In this document: positions 9,729 through 16,700 of the stretch, piece after piece
Layout of the letters: every line of letters begins with the position of its first letter
Position numbering within the stretch: position 1 is the stretch's first letter
Source of the DNA: Polaribacter haliotis
GTDB lineage: Bacteria > Bacteroidota > Bacteroidia > Flavobacteriales > Flavobacteriaceae
DNA: 64,000 nt
Assembly (NCBI RefSeq): GCF_014784055.1
Contig: NZ_CP061813.1
Coordinates: 3,668,001-3,732,000 of the forward strand
Direction: 5' to 3'
The notes under the pieces: generated by a model
What the model saw: the letters and a program-made list of their open reading frames with translations, nothing else
Database searches by the model: none
Told to the model about the DNA's origin: nothing
Made by a program: the position numbers and the translations under genes

Positions 9729-10775
9729 TTAATTTCTATTTGTACTTCTTCTTCCTGTTGTAGAGCTGTTTGTAACTCTTTTTTTGTCTGAAACCTTTCT
9801 TTTTATTTTAGAAGATTTACTTGTTTTAGGAGTTTCTACCTTTCTTTTTACAGAAGTATTCCTTAAACTTGTGTTTGAAGATCTTCTATTGGGAACTACT
9901 TTTTTTGTAGCTTTAGAAGTATTTCTTGAGCTCACATTCGATGTGCTTCTTTTAGGAGTTGTTACAGTGCTTCTTCTTATATTAGAATCTGTACTTCTGT
10001 TATTTGTATTTGTAGAACCTCTTCTTCCTGAATTAGAAATTACATTTCTTTTCGAGTTAGAATCTAATGTTCTTGTTGAATTCGACTTTCTATAAGAAAT
10101 ATTCTTATGTTTGTTATATGTATTATTTCTTGTTGCAGAAACTGGCTTCCTTCTTTTTAATATTTTATTTCTACTTCCAATTTTTGCATTTCTATTTGCT
10201 TTATAGTAAAAATATCTACTATCTTCTCTGAATTTTGTGTAGTTTCTTCCAAAATCATTTCTATAGAAATAAGCATCATTATAATTAAAAATTGTTCCAA
10301 GACTTAAATTAATATTTACGCCATTATAATTATAATATTCATTTTTTACATTTCCGTAAAAAGTTGGGTAACCACCTCTATCGTATACAACTCTTAAGTT
10401 ACCAACATTTGTAAGATTTCCTCTGTAATACCTTAGAAAAACATTTCCAATTCTATTTACATTTCCATGAATATCGTAATTAATAAAAACATTTCCTACA
10501 CGTCTAATTCTTCCTCTATAATCTCTATCAATTTTAACTCCATTTGTAGAAAAACGTGTCCCATTATAATCGAAATAACTTTTGTTATAATGTGTATTAA
10601 AGTCAAATTCTCCATTTAAGAAAATAAAAAATTCAATGCCTCGTTCTGTAAAGTTTACAGAATCGTCATAAGAGTAATTTACCCTGTAGCTGTTTGGTAG
10701 TGAATTGCCGTTTTTGGCTTCAACAGTAGAAACCATCATAAACATTCCTAATAATATAAGTATACCTTTTTTCAT
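9729..10775 (-). CDS. Exported protein with GNV repeats and a highly basic Ser/Thr/Arg/Lys tail
   Basis: A 348-residue protein with no family I can name. It has a signal peptide (residues 1-20, ending VEA). Residues 30-190 are rich in Tyr, Asn and Arg and hold a short degenerate repeat: RIRRVGNVFINYD, NRIGNVFLRYYR, NVGNLRVVYD and FYGNVKNEYY (about 89-148). From about residue 200 to the end the protein is low complexity and very basic, nearly all S, T, N, R and K. Such a tail would not fold alone and could bind polyanions such as nucleic acid, LPS or exopolysaccharide. The leader has a sigma-54-like promoter, so it may be controlled differently from its neighbours. Confidence 0.72.
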   Translation of the reverse strand: MKKGILILLGMFMMVSTVEAKNGNSLPNSYRVNYSYDDSVNFTERGIEFFIFLNGEFDFNTHYNKSYFDYNGTRFSTNGVKIDRDYRGRIRRVGNVFINYDIHGNVNRIGNVFLRYYRGNLTNVGNLRVVYDRGGYPTFYGNVKNEYYNYNGVNINLSLGTIFNYNDAYFYRNDFGRNYTKFREDSRYFYYKANRNAKIGSRNKILKRRKPVSATRNNTYNKHKNISYRKSNSTRTLDSNSKRNVISNSGRRGSTNTNNRSTDSNIRRSTVTTPKRSTSNVSSRNTSKATKKVVPNRRSSNTSLRNTSVKRKVETPKTSKSSKIKRKVSDKKRVTNSSTTGRRSTNRN

Positions 10776-10778
10776 AAT

Positions 10779-10840
10779 ATATGGTTTTAAAGGGTTTTGC
10801 CTACTCTAATTGCTTTTCGGCTTCCGCATTTGATTATTAA
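10779..10840 (-). ncRNA. Possible structured 5' leader
   Basis: Between the sigma-54-like promoter and the start codon lies a patch that is markedly richer in G and C than its surroundings, with nested complementary pieces (TGC..GCA enclosing CGG-AAG-CCG) followed by AGAGTAGGCAAAACCC. I do not recognise a known riboswitch. Reading it as an RNA element is inference. Confidence 0.25.
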
Positions 10841-10843
10841 GTT

Positions 10844-10860
10844 TTCAAAGAACGTGCCAA
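10844..10860 (-). promoter_or_regulatory. Sigma-54-like promoter (-24/-12)
   Basis: On the minus strand the sequence TTGGCACG-N4-TTGAA matches the RpoN consensus TGGCACG-N4-TTGCA with one mismatch at the -12 GC. It is about 70 bp upstream of the basic-tail protein gene and faces it. No other such motif was seen in the window. Confidence 0.5.
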
Positions 10861-11008
10861 AAAAATATTCATATAACAAAGAAAATGAATTTTTATTACC
10901 CTTATTACAATTAGGGTGTTGATTTTTAGAGTGTTAAATATTTTTTAAATTCAGAAAGAACTCGTAAATTTAGAATCGTTTTTACGACTACAAAATTAAA
11001 GAGATTAT

Positions 11009-11500
11009 ATGATTGAAGCTATTGAGCAAAATTTGCAAAGAGGAATAAAATTATTACACAGTATATCAGATGAGCAATATAGTAACACTTCAATAGCACC
11101 TTATCATTCAAGCATTGGTTGTCATACACGTCATATTTTAGATATGTTTTCTTGTATTTTTAATGGATTAGATACTAGGGAAATAGATTTAACTAAGAGA
11201 GAAAGAAACGAATTAGCAGAGAAACACACCAATATAGGAATTGATTATTTTAACACAATAATTAAAAAATTAAGAAGTTTAAGTGCAATAGATTTACAAA
11301 ATGAAGTTGCAGTTACAGATGATTTAGGTTTAGGGAATGTTACAATAAAAACTTCTTTAGCATCTATTTTAACTCAAGCACAAAGCCATACAACACACCA
11401 TTATGCAACTATTGGTTATTTAGTTCATCATATAGGAATACAATTACCAGAATCTGGTTTCGGTTTTAACCCTACAACTCCTCAGAAGTTAAGTGTTTAA
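11009..11500 (+). CDS. DinB-like metal-dependent family protein
   Basis: A 163-residue, all-helical protein resembling the DinB/YfiT four-helix bundle. Likely metal ligands are in YHSSIGCHTRHILD (H33, H39, H42) and SHTTHHYATIGYLVHHIG (several His near residues 127-140), which is the usual spacing of the first and last helices in this superfamily. Members include mycothiol- and bacillithiol-dependent transferases and many unknowns. No enzyme partner is adjacent; the next gene downstream encodes an exported serine hydrolase and has its own possible promoter. The exact reaction is unknown. Confidence 0.72.
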   Translation: MIEAIEQNLQRGIKLLHSISDEQYSNTSIAPYHSSIGCHTRHILDMFSCIFNGLDTREIDLTKRERNELAEKHTNIGIDYFNTIIKKLRSLSAIDLQNEVAVTDDLGLGNVTIKTSLASILTQAQSHTTHHYATIGYLVHHIGIQLPESGFGFNPTTPQKLSV

Positions 11501-11546
11501 AAGAGTTTTTGTAAAACATTAACACTTTAAAATTGCAGCTTGGCTT

Positions 11547-11554
11547 TAAATTTG
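11547..11554 (+). promoter_or_regulatory. -7 promoter box TAAATTTG
   Basis: A perfect TAnnTTTG box 11 bp upstream of the serine hydrolase start. No TTG lies at the usual 17-23 bp distance, so only the -7 half is supported. The transcript leader would be only a few bases. Confidence 0.4.
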
Positions 11555-11565
11555 TACCTTAAATA

Positions 11566-12537
11566 ATGAATTTAAAAATAATTATGATGTTTATAAAAAA
11601 CAACAAATTTATACTTACAATTTTATTAATGTTCTTGCCATTTATTGGGCAGGCTCAAAACTCAATTATACTAAAAAATGGAGCTGGTAGTACCTACAAT
11701 GCTACACTTCCTTTAGACTTATACAAAACAATTAAGCCTATTGCAGATATTGAAAGTTCAGAACTAAAAGAGATTCTAGTTACAGAAATTAATAAAAACA
11801 AAACATGGAAACGTTTAGTTAGAGGAAGACAAATGTCTATAGGTATTGTAGATTTAAGTGATTCTACAAAATTTAAATATGCAGGTGTTAACGATAATTT
11901 TATGATGTATGCTGCAAGTTTGCCAAAAATTGCCATTTTATTGGCAGCAATGGATGCTTTAGATAAAGGAGAGTTAAAAGATTCTAAAGAAGTGCGTGAA
12001 GATTTACGATTAATGATTAGTAAATCGAACAACAGAGCTTCCACAAGAATGATTGATAGATTAGGTTACAAAAAAATTGAAGAAGTTTTAAGAGCTCCAA
12101 AAAATAAATTATATGACGAAGAACTTGGTGGAGGCCTTTGGGTAGGAAAAAGATATGCAGCAGCAGGTGCAAGAAACCCAGACCCAATAAAAGGTTTAAG
12201 TCATGCTGCAACCACAAGACAAGTTTGTAGCTTTTATTATCAATTGGCATTGGGAAATTTAATTTCTACAGAAAAATCTATGGAAATGTTAGAAATTATG
12301 AAAGACCCAGCTTTGCATCACAAATTTGTAAATACGTTAGATGTGGTTGCTCCAAAAGCAGATGTGTATAGAAAATCGGGTTCTTGGAGAAATTATCATT
12401 CAGACTCTGCATTGGTTTGGGGACCAGATAGGAAATACATAATTGTTGCTCTTATAGACAATGATTATGGAGAACAAATTATTAGAAATTTAGTGAGACC
12501 ATTAGAAAAAGTATTAAAAAAATCACGTTCTTTATAG
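11566..12537 (+). CDS. Exported serine hydrolase, class A beta-lactamase / D,D-peptidase-like
   Basis: A 323-residue exported protein (hydrophobic signal to GQA, about residue 30). It keeps the three motifs of penicilloyl-serine transferases: SxxK as S118-L-P-K121, an SxN motif as S154-N-N156, and K-S-G at 270-272. The usual E-x-x-L-N loop of true beta-lactamases is not evident, so a D,D-peptidase, esterase or inactive relative is as likely as antibiotic resistance. An alternative start at 11584 or 11587 would shorten the n-region. It is 22 bp upstream of the translocase-like gene and probably co-transcribed. A second, distant relative lies on the other strand at 15382-16698. Confidence 0.85.
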   Translation: MNLKIIMMFIKNNKFILTILLMFLPFIGQAQNSIILKNGAGSTYNATLPLDLYKTIKPIADIESSELKEILVTEINKNKTWKRLVRGRQMSIGIVDLSDSTKFKYAGVNDNFMMYAASLPKIAILLAAMDALDKGELKDSKEVREDLRLMISKSNNRASTRMIDRLGYKKIEEVLRAPKNKLYDEELGGGLWVGKRYAAAGARNPDPIKGLSHAATTRQVCSFYYQLALGNLISTEKSMEMLEIMKDPALHHKFVNTLDVVAPKADVYRKSGSWRNYHSDSALVWGPDRKYIIVALIDNDYGEQIIRNLVRPLEKVLKKSRSL

Positions 12538-12559
12538 TGCAAAAATTGAACTATAAATA

Positions 12560-15385
12560 GTGAGGAAATTACTAAGCAAAACATTCGGATTAAGAGATGG
12601 TGAAATATTCATCTCTTTTTTAATGCAATTATATATCTTTCTTATAATTACGGTTTTATTAATTGTAAAGCCAATTGTAAATGCATTATTTGTTTCTAAA
12701 TTAGGTGCAGATAGTTTACCTTTTGGTTACTTATTAGTGGCAATAATTGCAGTTTCCACGTCTTATTTTTACAATAGAGCTATAAGAAAATTGTCGCTCG
12801 TAAAGGTGGCAATAATTTCTTTGATAATCTTTAGTCTTGCTTTTTTAGCTTTAAGTGCTATTTTAAAATTCTCCTTAGCTAGTAATTGGATTCTTTATTT
12901 TTATTACGTTTTTATCTCTCTTTTTGCAGTTATTGCTACTTCTCAATTTTGGATTTTTGCAAACATGGTTTTCAACGCAAGAGAAGCAAAAAGAATTTTT
13001 GGTTTTATTGGAGCAGGAGCTATTGCAGGTGGTATTTTTGGAGGATATCTAACGAGTGTTATTGCCCCTAGTTTTGGAAATGAAGTTGCAACTTTCGTAG
13101 CATCAATTTTATTATTAGGCTGTATACCAATTATTAAAAAGGTTTACGAAATACGAATTCGTTATTTAAATACTTTTAAAAGAAAACAAGTTATTGCAAA
13201 ACAAGATGTTTTAGAAAGCTCTGCCATAAAATTAATTTTTAATTCGAAACATTTAACTTACATCGCTTTAATAACGGGTATTGGAGTTTTTGTTGCAAAA
13301 TTGGTCGATTTTCAGTTTAGCGATTTTGCAAATAAAGCAATTTCAGATCCAGATGATTTAGCGGCATTTTTTGGATTTTGGTTTTCGACATTTAATGTGG
13401 TTGCTTTAACTATTCAGTTATTTTTAACAAATAAAATTCTAACAAAATTAGGAGTTTCATCAACTTTACTAATTCTACCTCTTGCAATTGGGTTAGGTTG
13501 TTTATTGTTTTTAACATTCCCAGAATTGTGGGTTTTAGTATTAATAAAAGGTATCGATGGTAGTTTTAAGCAGTCTATAAATAAAGCATCTGTAGAACTT
13601 TCTATTATGCCAATACCTACTTTAATTAAGAACCAAGCAAAATCCTATATAGATGTTGCTGTAGATAGTATTGCAACTGGTATTGCAGGTTTTTTGTTAA
13701 TTTTTCTAATAAAAAGATTAGATTTAGATACAGCATACATTACAATAATTATTTTATTATTTGTTTTTATATGGATTCTGCTTATTTATCGTTTACGTGA
13801 AGCTTATTTTGAGTCTTTTAAGAAAAATATTCAAAAAACATTAGTTGCAGAAAATAGCGATATTAAAATTACTAAAGAAAACTCTATTACAAATATTAAA
13901 AGGGTTTTAGAAGGTGGCAACGAAGCTTCTATTTTAGAAGTAATCACACGATTGGGAGATTTTAATTCTAAAATTTTTCAAAGCTCAGTTGTAAAATTGT
14001 TAAAACATCCTTCCAATAAAGTAAAAATTCAGGCAATAGATTTTCTTCATGATATTGAAGATGTTTCTGTTTTAGATGAGGTAAAGTCGTTGGTAAATGA
14101 AAAAGATGATACATTGGTATATGTTGCTTTGGAATATATACTAGAAAAATCTCACATGGATGAGAATTATTTTTTCACAAATTATTTAAACCACGAAAAC
14201 GAATATATTGCAAATGGAGCTTTAATGGCATTAGCGAAGCAAAATTCTTACAATTCTAAATTAGGTTTTAAATATAATTTAGCAGAAAGACTTAATGATA
14301 AAATATATCTTTTTAAAGCCGATGAAAATACCGTTCGTAAAGAAGTAATTGCAGGTTTGTTAATAAGTATTGCAAATGCAAGAATGACACATCATTATCA
14401 TTTTATAAGTGAAAAGTTAGCCAGTAAAACAAGTTATATTGTAAAGTTTGCTACAATTGCTGCAGGAATTACATCAGATGAACTATTTATAGAAGATTTG
14501 TTGCATTTAACTTTAAAAAAGAAACATCGAAAAAGAGCTATAGGAGCATTAAAAAGTTATGGTCCAAAAATTATTGATATTATCTTAAAATTAGATAAAG
14601 AAGATGAGTTAAAAGGAAATGTAAAAAAATATATTCCTAGAATTATAGAGTCTTTTAATAATGATAATGCTATAAAAATATTAACACGTTTATTAAAAAA
14701 TAAAAATAGCGTTACAAGATTAGCCGCTTCAAATTCTTTGGCAAAATTAAAGAAGAAAAACTCGAATTTACTAATTAGTAGAAGATTAATTAAAAACCAA
14801 GTTTCGAGAGAATCTAGCTATTATCGTAATATTTTAGAAATAATTATTTCTGTACAAAATAATATCAACGAAGAATTGTTAGACGATAAAACAGCTTCAA
14901 ATCAGCCTATTTATGAAGCAAGAAAAAAGTTAATTGTAGCCTTAGAATCGGAATTAGAAAATACTTTAGAAAACTTATTTAAACTGTTAAGTATGCTTTA
15001 TAATGAAGAAGATATAAACATGACTTATGTTGGAATTAAAAGTGAAATAAAGGAAGCTAAAATTAATTCTTTAGAATTTTTAGACAACTTGTTACAAACA
15101 GAAATTAAGTCGAAAGTATTACCAATTGTAGAGTACTATGTTGTTGATGATAAACATTATAATTCTCCAATTATTAGTTTGAATTTACTTTCGGAAAAAA
15201 AATATTTAGAGATAATAATGCGAATGGGAGGAAGCCATTTACGTTTATTAATTGTAGAATTAATTGCTGTTTCTAAGAACAGAAACTATGTACCTATTCT
15301 ACTACCATTAAAAAAGTATCGCAGTAAGAAAGTTAAAAAACTTGCCAGCGATACTTACAATAACTTTAAAGGATTTAATAATTAA
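12560..15385 (+). CDS. ATP/ADP translocase-like membrane protein with C-terminal HEAT repeats
   Basis: A 941-residue protein starting at GTG. Residues 1-415 hold about 12 membrane helices and open like the nucleotide transporter (NTT, TLC) family: GLRDGE, then a helix, VKPIVNALFVSKLGADSLPFGYLLVA. Residues about 430-941 are soluble, helical and show HEAT-like repeats, for example VVKLLKHPSNKVKIQAIDFLHDIED and ILTRLLKNKNSVTRLAASNSLAKLK. NTT proteins exchange ATP for ADP in plastids and intracellular bacteria; substrates of free-living bacterial relatives are not established. It follows the serine hydrolase by 22 bp and overlaps a convergent serine hydrolase gene by 4 bp. The HEAT tail suggests a protein partner. 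Confidence 0.8.
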   Translation: MRKLLSKTFGLRDGEIFISFLMQLYIFLIITVLLIVKPIVNALFVSKLGADSLPFGYLLVAIIAVSTSYFYNRAIRKLSLVKVAIISLIIFSLAFLALSAILKFSLASNWILYFYYVFISLFAVIATSQFWIFANMVFNAREAKRIFGFIGAGAIAGGIFGGYLTSVIAPSFGNEVATFVASILLLGCIPIIKKVYEIRIRYLNTFKRKQVIAKQDVLESSAIKLIFNSKHLTYIALITGIGVFVAKLVDFQFSDFANKAISDPDDLAAFFGFWFSTFNVVALTIQLFLTNKILTKLGVSSTLLILPLAIGLGCLLFLTFPELWVLVLIKGIDGSFKQSINKASVELSIMPIPTLIKNQAKSYIDVAVDSIATGIAGFLLIFLIKRLDLDTAYITIIILLFVFIWILLIYRLREAYFESFKKNIQKTLVAENSDIKITKENSITNIKRVLEGGNEASILEVITRLGDFNSKIFQSSVVKLLKHPSNKVKIQAIDFLHDIEDVSVLDEVKSLVNEKDDTLVYVALEYILEKSHMDENYFFTNYLNHENEYIANGALMALAKQNSYNSKLGFKYNLAERLNDKIYLFKADENTVRKEVIAGLLISIANARMTHHYHFISEKLASKTSYIVKFATIAAGITSDELFIEDLLHLTLKKKHRKRAIGALKSYGPKIIDIILKLDKEDELKGNVKKYIPRIIESFNNDNAIKILTRLLKNKNSVTRLAASNSLAKLKKKNSNLLISRRLIKNQVSRESSYYRNILEIIISVQNNINEELLDDKTASNQPIYEARKKLIVALESELENTLENLFKLLSMLYNEEDINMTYVGIKSEIKEAKINSLEFLDNLLQTEIKSKVLPIVEYYVVDDKHYNSPIISLNLLSEKKYLEIIMRMGGSHLRLLIVELIAVSKNRNYVPILLPLKKYRSKKVKKLASDTYNNFKGFNN

Positions 15386-16698
15386 TTATTATCGTCTTCA
15401 TCTACATCATTTTTATATTCTTCTTCTTTAATAATTGGTTTTTTAGAAGCGTTGGCTTCATCAATAATATCATCTAATTTACTAGCCATGTACATGTGTG
15501 CACCAGCAGAATTTTTGCTTAAAACATTAGACATTAAGCAAGCTATATATTTTACCCCATTTGGTTGTTCTACAATAATTACAGAGTTCATGTAATTAAA
15601 AACATTACCAGCATAACTCGCACAATTTGGGTTTTTTACTCGATCGCATTTGTAATAACTTCCAGATTTAAAATACACAGCCGCACTATCTAATCTCGGC
15701 GATTTTGCGTACCTAATTCTTCTATCTGTTAAATACAAAAGTCTCTTCATTTCTAAACTAGAAGCTTTATCTACAACTTTTCCTTGTTCTAATTGCACTA
15801 GAAATTTCATTAACCCTTTTGGGGTACCAATACTTCCACCTTTTCTACCCACATATTTTCCAGCAGGTCTTGTAAACATACCTCCCAAACGCCATTCGTC
15901 TTCACTAATACCTAAATCTCTTAAAGGTTTATTTACAACTGTATTTGCTAAGTTTGTTAAAGAATCTCTAGGTGTATCTTTAAAATAAGTTTCTGCTTTT
16001 TCTGCGTCTAAAAAGAAATATTCTTGCCCAAAAGCAGCCATTAACATCGCTTCTCTATACATAACACTAGCTGCACCATTATTACTTACAGAAACCATAT
16101 GATCTAACCATTCGTAAAGAGAAAACTCGTCATTTGCAACCACTTTTCTTTTGGTTAAACGATCTTTTTCTATATCATATACAGGAATTGTATGATGGTC
16201 TCCTGTTCCCCAATATCTAGAGGTAACCTTTATGTTTTTAAGATAGGCTGCTCTTTCTTCAAAAGAATCTGGACACAGTTTTTCTAGTTGGTCGAAAACT
16301 GCTAATAATACAGCAATTTTACCAACACTTCCTGGTTGGTAACCAACATTTTCTCTATGCTCTGCATATCTTAATTTATCTGGATTACTCATATCCATCA
16401 CAGCCATAGAATATGCTCCAGAAGGAATAATTCTTTTTAATTTTCTTTCAAAATCGCTGTCGGAAACTAATAAATCTTGTACACTGTCTTTCGATTTGCT
16501 TAATAAATTCAATTTAATATCTGCTAATTTTTTATAAGCTCCAGCTGGAATTCTTGTATATTTAACACTATCTAATTGAAATTTTCGAAGTTGATACAAA
16601 CGTTTTATTCCTGTAGTTTCGTAACCATCTATTGGGTAATTTACAAACCCAAGAGAGGCCACAATAAATACGGTTAATAATATATATTTAGTTTTCAT
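15382..16698 (-). CDS. Exported serine hydrolase, penicillin-binding protein/beta-lactamase-like
   Basis: A 438-residue protein with an N-terminal signal or anchor (MKTKYILLTVFIVASLGFV). The catalytic triad motifs of the family are visible: S124-V-G-K127, S205-N-N207 and K343-S-G345. About 100 residues precede the catalytic domain, and there is a long insertion between SxxK and SxN containing TSRYWGTGDHHTIPVYD. The tail is acidic (EEEYKNDVDEDDNN). It starts 2 bp after the stop of the dikinase-like gene on the same strand, so the two are almost surely one operon. It is only distantly like the 323-residue hydrolase across the convergent junction. D,D-peptidase or unknown amidase activity is inferred. 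Confidence 0.82.
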   Translation of the reverse strand: MKTKYILLTVFIVASLGFVNYPIDGYETTGIKRLYQLRKFQLDSVKYTRIPAGAYKKLADIKLNLLSKSKDSVQDLLVSDSDFERKLKRIIPSGAYSMAVMDMSNPDKLRYAEHRENVGYQPGSVGKIAVLLAVFDQLEKLCPDSFEERAAYLKNIKVTSRYWGTGDHHTIPVYDIEKDRLTKRKVVANDEFSLYEWLDHMVSVSNNGAASVMYREAMLMAAFGQEYFFLDAEKAETYFKDTPRDSLTNLANTVVNKPLRDLGISEDEWRLGGMFTRPAGKYVGRKGGSIGTPKGLMKFLVQLEQGKVVDKASSLEMKRLLYLTDRRIRYAKSPRLDSAAVYFKSGSYYKCDRVKNPNCASYAGNVFNYMNSVIIVEQPNGVKYIACLMSNVLSKNSAGAHMYMASKLDDIIDEANASKKPIIKEEEYKNDVDEDDNN

Positions 16699-16700
16699 TC

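Noticed and set aside
11566..12537. An antibiotic-resistance beta-lactamase
   Set aside because: The catalytic motifs are of the wider PBP/beta-lactamase fold, the omega-loop glutamate motif is not seen, and the context is cell-envelope genes rather than a mobile element.
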